From NCBI GenBank assembly GCA_040771825.1, contig JAXGZG010000002.1, positions 124,001 to 188,000 of the forward strand: a stretch of DNA of 64,000 nt. The letters run 5' to 3'. Source of the stretch: JAXGZG01 sp040771825. GTDB taxonomy: Bacteria; Bacillota; Sulfobacillia; Fermentithermobacillales; Fermentithermobacillaceae. The notes beneath the pieces are model-generated. The model searched no databases and was not told the DNA's origin. It worked only from the letters and a program-made list of their open reading frames with translations. The position numbers and the translations under genes are program-made. Shown one piece after another: positions 42,885-51,525 of the stretch. How positions within the stretch are numbered: the stretch's first letter is position 1; the number at the start of each line of letters is the position of its first letter.

Positions 42885-43914
42885 GCAACCTCTCCGATAT
42901 GTCTTTGGAGGGAACCGAGGATTGCTTGCCCGAAAGGATCACTCTCAGGTTTCTTGCCTCGATCTCCCTTCCGTAAATGTATCCAAACGCAGGCTCTGGA
43001 CCCATGGGGACGCTCCTTGCCTGTTTCACAGCCTCCATGAAGAAATCGTCGCACTCCCTCTCCCATGCGGTCAAACTTGACCCGCCGTCCAGAACCTCTC
43101 GACCTCGCCTTGCCAGATCCCGTAGCGGAGTACCCTCGTATGCCTTTAGGAGATCCGCCAAATCCTCCCCGACATATGCCGCCACAAGAACACCCTGGCA
43201 TACAGAGCCTTCCTTGAGGAAGACTCCGTCCATAATAGACCCGGGTATCCCTTGCCTCCTACCTCGGAAAAACATCCGAAGGTTTGTGATGTCGATTTCA
43301 AGGGAGACGAAGCGGTTCAGCGTCTCATACCCAAAGCGCGAGAGCACCTTGTGGTACCAATCGAAGTACGCTCTGTCTATCCAAGCATCCATCTTGAGAG
43401 CCTTCACCGCGTCGCTTGAGTCTTTGTCCATAGCAAACTGCACAGTTTCTCCATACACCTTGGCCAGTGCCCCAACCAGTTGCTCTGCGCGGCTAACGCC
43501 CATTGGCACTTCAGAGGGCGCATCCCGGCACAGACGACCCAATTCTGGGGCAGTCAGGTTGCCTGTTTGAGACAGCGCCTCCTCTTCCAAAGCCATGCCC
43601 AACCGGCTGCTTTTGGCATATACCTTGAGATTGTGGAAATCATGCCTCGCCCGAAAAGCCACGATGATCAGGGGCTCGGGGGCCAAGGAAGTCATGGTTT
43701 GGTATTGGGATTGGAGCGCTTCTTGCAGGGCGTGATCGAAGGCGTCCATCGGAAGCTTCGCCATGAAGGGGCCGTAGGCAGAATCCCTCAGCGCGCCCAT
43801 GGCAGCCTCTAGGCTCCCAGAGGAGGCAATCTGGCCAAGATCAGTCTTGGTCAAAAAGCCCTTCTCCATGATCCTTAGCTTACCGACAGCACTGGCCCAA
43901 CCGTATTCATCCAA
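42868..43914 (-). CDS. ntpC: V/A-type ATPase subunit C (AC39-like)
   Basis: 348 aa. Socket between the central shaft and the proteolipid ring (subunit d/AC39 family). Mostly helical; family cues include WASAVGKLRIMEKGFLT, RARHDFHNLKVYAKS and the conserved EIDITNLRMFFRGR. TTG start preceded by GGTGGG. Overlaps subunit F. Confidence 0.92.
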   Translation of the reverse strand: MDEYGWASAVGKLRIMEKGFLTKTDLGQIASSGSLEAAMGALRDSAYGPFMAKLPMDAFDHALQEALQSQYQTMTSLAPEPLIIVAFRARHDFHNLKVYAKSSRLGMALEEEALSQTGNLTAPELGRLCRDAPSEVPMGVSRAEQLVGALAKVYGETVQFAMDKDSSDAVKALKMDAWIDRAYFDWYHKVLSRFGYETLNRFVSLEIDITNLRMFFRGRRQGIPGSIMDGVFLKEGSVCQGVLVAAYVGEDLADLLKAYEGTPLRDLARRGREVLDGGSSLTAWERECDDFFMEAVKQARSVPMGPEPAFGYIYGREIEARNLRVILSGKQSSVPSKDISERLREPYV

Positions 43915-43926
43915 TCTCGACCCACC

Positions 43927-44538
43927 TTAAAGAGGCCCCTCTTGCTCCTGGAAGAGAATGCGAGCAGCCTCAATCTCAAGTTCATCCGAAAGATTTTGTA
44001 AAACCACGGGGAAAGTCACATTAAGACTGATCCCGCCCTGTTTGAGGATGAACCCCCCACCGCTAAGATCTTCGTCATACAGGAATCCAACTGCATCCGA
44101 CTTGCCCTGGGCTTCGAGTTCAGCCTTCACTAGATCGGGAAAATCGGGACCAAGCCTCTCTTCATCGCCAGACCCCAGGATAACTTCTTCGCCGCCTGTA
44201 GCGGATTTGACAATGGCATTTGCCAAGAGAGTTCTGTACTCATCCGCGGGCATGGCCATTAAGCGCGCCAAAGCCTTGTCAAAAGCCTCTTTTACTAAGT
44301 TCTGCTTCTCCTGCAAGACGGCCTGACGAAGCTCAGTCTCTGCCCTAGCCACGACTATGTCCGTTTGTCTCTTGGTGGCAGCTTTGGCGTCCTCGAGCAC
44401 TTTACCGGCAACCGCCTGAGCCTTTTGGGTGGCCTCCTTGACTCGCTCTTGTGCCTTCTCCTGGGCTTCTGCCAGTATGGCTGAAGCCTCCTGGGACGCC
44501 TTGTCGCCTATTTTCTTTAGAATGTCTTCTAAGGGCAT
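43927..44538 (-). CDS. ntpE: V/A-type ATPase subunit E
   Basis: 203-aa peripheral stalk subunit. The first 110 residues form a charged coiled coil rich in Ala, Glu and Lys. The C-terminal domain (about 115-203) binds subunit B. GGGGG lies 7 bases before the ATG. It pairs with the small subunit encoded at the start of the operon. Confidence 0.92.
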   Translation of the reverse strand: MPLEDILKKIGDKASQEASAILAEAQEKAQERVKEATQKAQAVAGKVLEDAKAATKRQTDIVVARAETELRQAVLQEKQNLVKEAFDKALARLMAMPADEYRTLLANAIVKSATGGEEVILGSGDEERLGPDFPDLVKAELEAQGKSDAVGFLYDEDLSGGGFILKQGGISLNVTFPVVLQNLSDELEIEAARILFQEQEGPL

Positions 44539-44549
44539 GTTTTTGCCCC

Positions 44550-45110
44550 CTAGACTCGGACCGAGAACATGATGAGAAGCACAGAGGCCAGAAGACCAAG
44601 AACCGCATAGGTCTCGACCATAGCCGGCAGGATCAAAGCCTTGCCTGACTCCTCAGGGTGTTTGGCAACTATGTCCATAGCCGCCACCGATACTCTGGCC
44701 TGATAAAGGCCGGAAATGAGGCAGGAGACTGCAGCCGGCAGGCAGGCAAAGAAGAACTGCCAACCCTGTTCAACTGACAGAGCCATCCCGCCGGAGAAGG
44801 CACCCATTCTGAACATAGCAAGGAAGCCAACCAAAAAGCCGTATATTCCTTGGGTACCAGGTAGAGCTTGCAGGAGCAGCAAACGACCAAACTGCTCGGG
44901 GTCCTCGCTGGTGATTCCAGAAGCCTTCTCACCGGCGATTCCAACACCCACAGTTGACCCCATACCCGCCAAAAACACCGCGACACCCGCTCCCATAAGA
45001 GCGATTGCGTTTCCGCCCAAAACGGGACCAAAGACCGCGCCAACCGAGGAGACTACCAACAACAAGACGATACCCAATGCTACCATTGAACCTGCTGATC
45101 CACCGAACAC
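44550..45110 (-). CDS. ntpK: V/A-type ATPase proteolipid subunit K
   Basis: 186-aa membrane-ring subunit formed of two fused hairpins, each about 75 residues. The ion-binding carboxylate is Glu166 (MVETYAVLG). The residues matching the Na+ site of E. hirae NtpK are all present: Leu83, Thr86, Gln87 (ALPGTQG), Gln137 (SGLYQAR) and Glu166. The first hairpin lacks a carboxylate, as in NtpK. An extra hydrophobic segment (9-30) precedes the usual N terminus, so this is longer than the 156 aa NtpK. Confidence 0.94.
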   Translation of the reverse strand: MFGGSAGSMVALGIVLLLVVSSVGAVFGPVLGGNAIALMGAGVAVFLAGMGSTVGVGIAGEKASGITSEDPEQFGRLLLLQALPGTQGIYGFLVGFLAMFRMGAFSGGMALSVEQGWQFFFACLPAAVSCLISGLYQARVSVAAMDIVAKHPEESGKALILPAMVETYAVLGLLASVLLIMFSVRV

Positions 45111-45162
45111 AGCCTACCCCTCCCAAAATCAGTGGTGAAACCTATTGGTGCTGCCTCGAACT

Positions 45163-47145
45163 CTAGCTCAACCATACATTGTCACTGACTCTCTTGAGCG
45201 GCCTAAACGGTTTGCCCCCTCCCTCGAAGAACTTGGTGAAGAACTCCACAAATTGCAGACGTCCCGAGTGGATGAAGCTCCCCAAGACGTTAATCGCCAG
45301 GTTGAACACGTGTCCTCCTAACAGGATGATGGGCACAAACACCCAGCCTACAACGGGTATCATGTCCGCCATCAACTCGGCGACTTTGTTGACGACCACG
45401 CCTATGACCGCGCTAGCTAAACCGAGTGCAAGAAGCCTGGAATAAGACATGGTGTCGGAGAAATACCCTACTATGTTGTATAGACCGTATAGACCGGAGA
45501 ACGGCTTGAGCAGGATATTCTTCTGACTCCGTGAGGCCGAGTACATAACCATGAGAGCCCCCACCCCGGCGATGTAAATCGGTATGGGAGAACTAAAAAG
45601 ACCCACTTTTGTGGCTATCCAGGCGACCAACCCTCCAAGACAGAGCGCCCATGAACCTTGGGAAATTATTCCCTCAAGAACCTGACCTGAGCGAATCTGG
45701 CCCCACATGTTCACCATGATGCCGACCCAAACCTGGAAGATACCCAAAACGAAAGATATCACTAGGAGCGTGAGAGGGTCACCGATCGGGTCAAGGACGG
45801 CCACGGACTGTGCGAACCGCTCGATAATGGTACCCTTGAAGAACACACTGGGGAAGTCGGCCAACCAGCTGCCCATTAGCGCTCCCATGATAATGGTGGA
45901 TATTCCCGAATACATAAGGAGGCGGACCATTTTCTGACCGCCGTCATCAAGTTTTTGGGTCTTCAGGAAAAGCCAGCACCCGAGAGCCAGCACGATGCCG
46001 TACACTGCGTCTCCTAAGCAGATGCCGAAGAATACCCAAAAGAAAGGCGCAAGCACTGGCGTAGGGTCAATTTCGTTGTACTTCGGAAAACCGAATATGT
46101 TGGTGATTACCTCAAAAGGCCGGACTATGGGGTGATTCTCCAGGTACACAGGGACATCGTCGTCAGGGCCCGGGTCTTCTTGGATTATGGCAATCTCGCT
46201 CATGTCCGAAAACGCTTCTTTGAACTTCGGCACATCCTTGGCTTTGACGTAACCGTTTATCACCAGCGTATAGACAGTCTTCCCCACTGAGTCAAGAACC
46301 TCAACAAGATTGCGCTTGTCCTGATAATAGTCCCATAGAGCTAGGACCTTGACCAAGTCTTGGGACATAGCCCTATCTTCGTCCTCTATCTGCTTCTGTT
46401 CCGAAGACAGGCGCCTGAGCGTCTCATCTAAGCCTTGTATGACCTCTCTTGCGGTACCTGACCCCGAAAACCCGGTGGGGTCCAAGTTAACCACGGTTCC
46501 GCCTGCCGATGAAATCAGCGATCGCACCCACAGAGACTCATCGTTGAGATAGACGATCCAGAGCCCTATCTCGCCCCGGTCTTCCCACACGGTCTCAACG
46601 TGGACACCTGGACCTTGACTCTGGATATCTTCCAAGTAAGCGTCCCAGGAAGAAGCCCGGACTACCGCGAGGCAGTTGCCTGTAAAAGCCGTTTCCCCCA
46701 ACCTATTTATGGGCAAATCAAAAGACGCCCAGGGCAGCAACTGTTCCCTAGAAGAAGCGGTCTTGCCCTCTTCTTGGGCTATGGCCTTGAGCCTCTCCTC
46801 GTGTTCTTTGACCTTAAGGTAAGCGGTTTCTGCGTCATAGTTCTGGACCATATCCCGGAGCGTCTCAAAGGACACTTCTGGTTTCTTGCCGGTGAACATG
46901 TCTATGAAACCCTTTTTGGGAGCGTTGTATTTCAGGAAGTAGGACGAGATATAGGCCAGTTGGTCTATATTCTCTTGTAAGTCCGGAGGTACTTGTTCGG
47001 GCCCTGGCAAGTCTACCGTCTGGCCCAAAGACTCCTGGGTCCCGGTTACTTCCATCATTTCGAGATCCCTAATCTTCTCGAGAATCGGTTCCTTATGGTC
47101 CCGGGAGGCAAATATGGTTACTTTCTTCATTCTGGCTACAGCCAT
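45163..47145 (-). CDS. ntpI: V/A-type ATPase subunit I
   Basis: 660-aa stator membrane subunit (subunit a). The N-terminal half (1-320) is cytoplasmic and binds peripheral stalks. The C-terminal half has about seven to eight transmembrane helices, with SRLLALGLASAVIGVVVNKVAELM carrying the ion-channel Arg in YSRLLALG. It forms the ion half-channels with the K ring. It lies 18 bases after the small stalk subunit gene. Confidence 0.95.
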   Translation of the reverse strand: MAVARMKKVTIFASRDHKEPILEKIRDLEMMEVTGTQESLGQTVDLPGPEQVPPDLQENIDQLAYISSYFLKYNAPKKGFIDMFTGKKPEVSFETLRDMVQNYDAETAYLKVKEHEERLKAIAQEEGKTASSREQLLPWASFDLPINRLGETAFTGNCLAVVRASSWDAYLEDIQSQGPGVHVETVWEDRGEIGLWIVYLNDESLWVRSLISSAGGTVVNLDPTGFSGSGTAREVIQGLDETLRRLSSEQKQIEDEDRAMSQDLVKVLALWDYYQDKRNLVEVLDSVGKTVYTLVINGYVKAKDVPKFKEAFSDMSEIAIIQEDPGPDDDVPVYLENHPIVRPFEVITNIFGFPKYNEIDPTPVLAPFFWVFFGICLGDAVYGIVLALGCWLFLKTQKLDDGGQKMVRLLMYSGISTIIMGALMGSWLADFPSVFFKGTIIERFAQSVAVLDPIGDPLTLLVISFVLGIFQVWVGIMVNMWGQIRSGQVLEGIISQGSWALCLGGLVAWIATKVGLFSSPIPIYIAGVGALMVMYSASRSQKNILLKPFSGLYGLYNIVGYFSDTMSYSRLLALGLASAVIGVVVNKVAELMADMIPVVGWVFVPIILLGGHVFNLAINVLGSFIHSGRLQFVEFFTKFFEGGGKPFRPLKRVSDNVWLS

Positions 47146-47163
47146 GATGAAGTCCTCCTCCCC

Positions 47164-47481
47164 TCACATGGCTTCCTTTGTTCGTTTCACGATCATGTCA
47201 ACTGCTTTGTCCAGCCAGATGTCGGATAACAGGCGCAAATTCTGTATCTCGGCCTGTGCCCTTGCTCTGGCTTGGGCCACATAAGCCTCTCGTTCCTTCT
47301 GGGCTTGGACGGAATCGGTTTCGGCATCCAGGCGCGCTTTCTCTTCCCAATCGCGCATGATCGCCTCGGCTTCACGCTCAGCAGCCATAAACATCTCTTT
47401 GGCTTTGGCTTTGGCGTTCTCCATAGCCAAAGATGCTTTCGCCTCGGCATCCAAAATGGAGTCAAGTTCTCGTTTGGCCAA
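47164..47481 (-). CDS. V/A-type ATPase small peripheral-stalk subunit (G/H-like)
   Basis: 105 aa from the TTG at 47481. The protein is an almost continuous coiled coil rich in Ala, Glu and Arg, then DIWLDKAVDMIVKRTKE at the end. Size, composition and position before subunit I match the small stalk subunit (E. hirae NtpF) that pairs with E. The frame is open to 47604, but that would overlap wecB and add unrelated residues. The ribosome binding site is weak (GGTGAT). Confidence 0.82.
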   Translation of the reverse strand: MAKRELDSILDAEAKASLAMENAKAKAKEMFMAAEREAEAIMRDWEEKARLDAETDSVQAQKEREAYVAQARARAQAEIQNLRLLSDIWLDKAVDMIVKRTKEAM

Positions 47482-47587
47482 AATATCACCGCGTCCCCTC
47501 GGCAATATCCAGAAAACGCGGCTTTCCCTCCTCTTCCGCAAGATTGCGTCACTCAAAACAACAATTTCAACCCGTTTCTCTATGTTT

Positions 47588-48754
47588 CTACACGGTACCT
47601 GCAAACTCCTCCGGCCGCTTGGGCAAGAAACCTGCCTTATACAGGATGGCTTTTAGGGTTCGATCCGCAGCGCGTCCGTCCCCAAACGGGTTCACTGCCG
47701 CTCTCATAGCATCATACCTTGTATCATTGTCCAACAAATCTCGGATTGTGTCCACAAGTAAGAGCTCGTCAGTTCCTACCAAGACCACCGTCCCAGCCTC
47801 TAGGGCCTCGGGCCTCTCGGTCTTCTCCCTGCAGACAATTACCGGGACTCCCAAAGACGGGGCTTCCTCCTGCACCCCGCCTGAGTCACTGACCAGAACA
47901 TAAGAGCGGCCTATCAGGTTGACGAAATCCGGATAGTCCAAGGGCTCGAACAGAATGGTACGGGGCTCGCCCTGAAGACGCCGCAGTATGGGCTCCCTAG
48001 CCTGAGGGTTTCTATGAACGGAAACCAGTAGCTGCACGTCGGGGCGGCTCCTTACGATGGATACGAGCGCCCTGGCAACGTTGTCCAAGCCCTCTCCGAA
48101 GTTCTCTCGTCTGTGCACTTCAACCAGGATGTTTTTCATGCTCCTAAAGTCAACCTGTCGGAGCCTATCATCTCGGAACGCATAGTCCTTCCTGAAGGTC
48201 ATGAGCAAAGCGTCAACCGCGGTGTTGCCCGTTACGAATATGCCGTCCCGAGGCACGTTTTCCTTGAGAAGGTTCGTTTTGGACCTTTGAGTTGGCGCCA
48301 GGTGGATATCGCTGATGGCATCGGCTATTTTGCGCATGATCTCCTCTGGGAAAGGAGCGTACTTGTCTCCGGTCCGAAGACCCGCTTCCACGTGCCCCAC
48401 GGGTATACGCAGGTAATAGGCTGCTAGGGCGGCTGAGCCCGCAGTCGCGGTGTCGCCGTGAACCAGCACAAGATCGGGCTTCTCAGAAGACAAGATAGGG
48501 GTCATGCCCGAAAGCACCCGCTCTGTGGTCTGAGCTAGGGTCTGACGGGGTCTCATAACATCCAGGTCGTAGTGGCTTTGAATGCCAAAGTCGCCCATGA
48601 CTTGATCTAGCATCTCTCTGTGCTGAGCGGTAACCAGGACTTTCGATTCTATCTGGGGAGCGTTCTGGAGGGTCTTAACCAGCGGGGCCATTTTTATCGC
48701 CTCAGGGCGAGTGCCAAACACGGACATTACTTTGAAGCGGCGGTCTAAAGGCAA
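47588..48754 (-). CDS. wecB: UDP-N-acetylglucosamine 2-epimerase
   Basis: 388 aa from the TTG at 48754, 6 bases after GAGGTG. It interconverts UDP-GlcNAc and UDP-ManNAc, substrate for TagA-type enzymes. Motifs: FGTRPEAIKMAPLV, HRREN, SDSGGVQEEAPSLGVPV and ETERPEA-like KTERPEALEAGT. Between wecA and the V-ATPase operon; the downstream frame starts close by, so co-transcription is likely. Confidence 0.95.
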   Translation of the reverse strand: MPLDRRFKVMSVFGTRPEAIKMAPLVKTLQNAPQIESKVLVTAQHREMLDQVMGDFGIQSHYDLDVMRPRQTLAQTTERVLSGMTPILSSEKPDLVLVHGDTATAGSAALAAYYLRIPVGHVEAGLRTGDKYAPFPEEIMRKIADAISDIHLAPTQRSKTNLLKENVPRDGIFVTGNTAVDALLMTFRKDYAFRDDRLRQVDFRSMKNILVEVHRRENFGEGLDNVARALVSIVRSRPDVQLLVSVHRNPQAREPILRRLQGEPRTILFEPLDYPDFVNLIGRSYVLVSDSGGVQEEAPSLGVPVIVCREKTERPEALEAGTVVLVGTDELLLVDTIRDLLDNDTRYDAMRAAVNPFGDGRAADRTLKAILYKAGFLPKRPEEFAGTV

Positions 48755-48772
48755 GATACACACCTCTTTCAG

Positions 48773-49822
48773 TTATCCCCGGTGCGCCTGCCTCTTATGG
48801 TCCTTGCTCACTGTGACTGTGAGGAGCCCTGCTTTATGAGCCATGCCCAATACCGCCAATACCGCCAATCCGGCGATTGGTCCTCCTCGTGAGACCGGAG
48901 CAAAGGCGGAAATCATGCCCAAAGCTCCAAAAGCCAGGCTTACCAGGTAAATCGCTATTACGGCTTGTCGCTGTCCCATGCCAAGCTCCAAGAGCCTGTG
49001 ATGCAGGTGATCTTGGTCTCCCTTAGCGAAGAATTGCCCCGCAAGACGACGGCGGATAATGGCGAAGGCGGCATCGAAAATGGGCACCATTAGGGTCAGT
49101 ATTGGCGCGAACACCGACATAGCCACGGCCGATTTCACCAATCCCTGTACCGACAGGACCGCAAGAGCCAGACCTATATACATTGCCCCTGCGTCACCCA
49201 TAAAAATGGATGCAGGGTGAAAGTTAAAAGGGAGAAATCCAAGAAGGCTGCCTGCCAAAGCAGCAGCCAGAGGGCTTGTGGCCGAGCGCCCCGCTTTCAT
49301 GGAGGCAAAAGCCATGACCAAAGCTGTTATGAGACCTACCCCCGCCGCCAGGCCATCCAGCCCGTCAGACAGGTTGATTAGGTTTTCGAAAGACACCACC
49401 CACATGATAGTTATGGGGATGGCGAGCGCCCCTAGAAGCTTGACCGCACCCGAGAAAGGGTCGGTCACAAAGGAGATGCTGGCCCCCAGGAACACGACTA
49501 CCAAGGCGGAGAGAGTCTGACCAACCACTTTCTGCCAGGGTTTCAGAACCCACAGGTCATCTATGAGACCTACCACCAGGATCACGAACCCGCCTACAAG
49601 GACCGCCCGGAACCCTCCCCGGTCGTGATAGGGAGATACGAGCATTCCCAAAATAGAAGCTAAGTAAATGGCTACACCGCCTAAGTAGGGGATGGGGACG
49701 CTGTGGATGCTTCTGGAATTGGGACGGCACAGGGCGTTGACCTTTGTGGCGAACCAGCGCACTGCGGGAGTGAGGACCAAGGATAGTGCTAAAGCTACCA
49801 AGAATGAGTACAGTGTCTCCAA
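48773..49822 (-). CDS. wecA: Undecaprenyl-phosphate GlcNAc-1-phosphate transferase (WecA/TagO)
   Basis: 349 aa from the TTG at 49822, preceded by AAAGGGG. A polytopic membrane protein with about ten transmembrane segments. It starts polymer assembly by moving GlcNAc-1-P onto undecaprenyl phosphate. Catalytic motifs: LGLIDDLW (as VVGLIDDLWVL), NLSDGLDGLAAG, GDAGAMYIG and the DHLHHRLLELGM loop typical of WecA/TagO. It feeds wecB/tagA products into wall polymers. A frame upstream to 49858 is open but without ribosome binding site. Confidence 0.94.
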   Translation of the reverse strand: METLYSFLVALALSLVLTPAVRWFATKVNALCRPNSRSIHSVPIPYLGGVAIYLASILGMLVSPYHDRGGFRAVLVGGFVILVVGLIDDLWVLKPWQKVVGQTLSALVVVFLGASISFVTDPFSGAVKLLGALAIPITIMWVVSFENLINLSDGLDGLAAGVGLITALVMAFASMKAGRSATSPLAAALAGSLLGFLPFNFHPASIFMGDAGAMYIGLALAVLSVQGLVKSAVAMSVFAPILTLMVPIFDAAFAIIRRRLAGQFFAKGDQDHLHHRLLELGMGQRQAVIAIYLVSLAFGALGMISAFAPVSRGGPIAGLAVLAVLGMAHKAGLLTVTVSKDHKRQAHRG

Positions 49823-49876
49823 CAGTTTCTGCCCCTTTCCGGGAATTCTCCCAGTCAAGCGCCGTTACCTGCGGAC

Positions 49877-49906
49877 ATTCTAACCGAGCATGTCCAAAAG
49901 AGTCAA
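49877..49906 (-). promoter_or_regulatory. sigma-A promoter of wecA-wecB-V-ATPase
   Basis: On the minus strand: TTGACT (49906-49901), 18 bp, TAGAAT (49882-49877). Start site expected near 49870, with a leader of about 48 bases. No terminator is evident between wecB and the ATPase genes, so it may drive all of them. Confidence 0.72.
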
Positions 49907-49972
49907 TGAACCGCCCCTAAAGGGTTGAGCCATGGTGCGTCCGAGTCTCGCCGTAGCCTCGTCTAGCAAATA

Positions 49973-50431
49973 CTACTGGCCTGTGAACCGCTCCACCTTC
50001 ACTCCGGCGCCGCTCAGAAGATCCCTGGACAATCCGTCGGGGTAAGGTTCTTGATAGACCACCCTCCTGATCCCTGCGTTTATCAGGGTTTTAGCGCATA
50101 CGCTGCAAGGCTCGGTGGTGCAGTACAAGGTCGAACCCTCAACCGGAATGCCATATCTTGCCGCTTGCACTATAGCGTTCTGTTCGGCGTGAAGGGCCCT
50201 GCACACCTCCTGGCGTTGTCCTGACGGGATGCCAAGCTTATCTTTCAAGCATCCGACGTCAATGCAATGGGGCAGACCCGTTGGGGCCCCATTGTAGCCC
50301 GTGGCCAAAATCCTCTTGTCTCGTACAATCACCGCGCCTATGTTGCGCCGAAGGCAAGTTGATCGAGTGGCTACGACTCCGGCCACCTGCATAAAATACT
50401 CGTCCCAACCGGGACGATTATGTCCTTCCAT
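49973..50431 (-). CDS. comEB: dCMP deaminase, ComEB-like
   Basis: 152-aa zinc deaminase that makes dUMP from dCMP for dTTP synthesis. Catalytic HAEQNAIVQAA and zinc-binding TEPCSVCAKTLINAGI are intact. It starts 14 bases after GAGGAG. The position near wecB matches canonical Bacillota order; glyA and upp, often between ywlG and comEB, are not here. Confidence 0.93.
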   Translation of the reverse strand: MEGHNRPGWDEYFMQVAGVVATRSTCLRRNIGAVIVRDKRILATGYNGAPTGLPHCIDVGCLKDKLGIPSGQRQEVCRALHAEQNAIVQAARYGIPVEGSTLYCTTEPCSVCAKTLINAGIRRVVYQEPYPDGLSRDLLSGAGVKVERFTGQ

Positions 50432-50461
50432 TTGTCAGACTCCTCAAACCCGGTTTTGGTT

Positions 50462-51037
50462 TCAGCGTTTGTTCAGGTCGTCCAAAACGTATACGGCGCG
50501 TCTGCCTCCAACCAGCTTGGGCCTTGTCCGAGCCAAAGTCAGATGGGCCTCCCCTACGGAGTTCTGGGGAAGACGAACGGGGACGGCTACGGGGCGAAGA
50601 TGCATGCCTATGAAAGTATCGCCTATATCGATGCCCGCATGACCCTGGATAGACTCGACTACTACGGGATCCGGAAGACGCTCAAGCGCCGCGGCTGCGG
50701 TGGCGCCGCCTGCATTGGGCACCGGAGTCACGGTTACCTCTGTTAGGTTATACTTTTGGCAGGTCTCCTGCGTCACCACAAGACACCTGTTGAGATGCTC
50801 ACAACACTGGACCGCCAGGCTCACCCCGGTCCCTTCTAGGGCCTCGTAGACGCCGTCGAGAATGGCGTTGGCCACCTGGCCGCTCCCAGCAGATCCGATG
50901 CGGTTACCCTGCACTTCGCTTGTGGAGCAGCCAAGCACCAGGATCTGGCCTGGCTTGAGCCTCGCCGCCTGGAGAAGCCCTTTGGCGGCACTTACCACCT
51001 CCTGCCGGATCTGGGCAAGATCAATGGTACTGGACAT
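50462..51037 (-). CDS. ywlG: TIGR01440 (YwlG, DUF436) family protein
   Basis: 191 aa, matching the uncharacterised YwlG family: LVLGCSTSEVQGNRIGSAGS near 33-52 and CCEHLNRCLVV near 98. Function unknown. It has conserved Cys and His residues that could bind a metal. It lies between rpiB and comEB, its usual place. Confidence 0.88.
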   Translation of the reverse strand: MSSTIDLAQIRQEVVSAAKGLLQAARLKPGQILVLGCSTSEVQGNRIGSAGSGQVANAILDGVYEALEGTGVSLAVQCCEHLNRCLVVTQETCQKYNLTEVTVTPVPNAGGATAAAALERLPDPVVVESIQGHAGIDIGDTFIGMHLRPVAVPVRLPQNSVGEAHLTLARTRPKLVGGRRAVYVLDDLNKR

Positions 51038-51072
51038 CCTTCATGCCTCCTGGAAAGTCAGTCTTGAGATAC

Positions 51073-51525
51073 TCAGGTTTTCGAAAACTCTGTCTCTATA
51101 TCGCTAATCTTCTGGACTCTGAGCCGGTGTCTTCCGCCCTGAAACTCTGCACCCGTAAACGCCCGCACGATTTCCATGGCTAATCCCGAGCCCACGACCC
51201 TGCCTCCCAAGCAGAGAACGTTGGCGTCGTTATGCTCCCTGCCCATTCTGGCAGAGAAAGTGTCAGAACAGGCAATAGCCCTTATTCCCGGCACTTTGTT
51301 GGCGGCAATGGCCATGCCTAGCCCCGTACCGCACACCAAGAGCCCAACTTCGGATTCTCCTGATTTCACCGCCTGGCACACTCTCTTGGCGAAATCCGGG
51401 TAATCCACAGATCCCTCGCTTCGGGTGCCCCAGTCACAGACTTCATGCCTCTGTGCTGTCAACTCAGCGCGGATTCCCTCCTTGAGCTGGAAGCCTGCGT
51501 GGTCGCTACCTATAGCAATCTTCAT
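51073..51525 (-). CDS. rpiB: Ribose 5-phosphate isomerase B
   Basis: 150-aa RpiB-type isomerase (ribose 5-phosphate to ribulose 5-phosphate). MKIAIGSDHAGFQLKE, the catalytic Cys in LLVCGTGLGMAIAANKV and EHNDANVLCLGGRVVG are intact. The start overlaps the end of the fusion gene upstream by 4 bases. It complements the transketolase and transaldolase genes elsewhere in the window. Confidence 0.95.
   Translation of the reverse strand: MKIAIGSDHAGFQLKEGIRAELTAQRHEVCDWGTRSEGSVDYPDFAKRVCQAVKSGESEVGLLVCGTGLGMAIAANKVPGIRAIACSDTFSARMGREHNDANVLCLGGRVVGSGLAMEIVRAFTGAEFQGGRHRLRVQKISDIETEFSKT

Noticed and set aside
47482..47604. N-terminal extension of the small V-ATPase stalk subunit
   Set aside because: The added residues do not resemble the family and overlap the wecB end.
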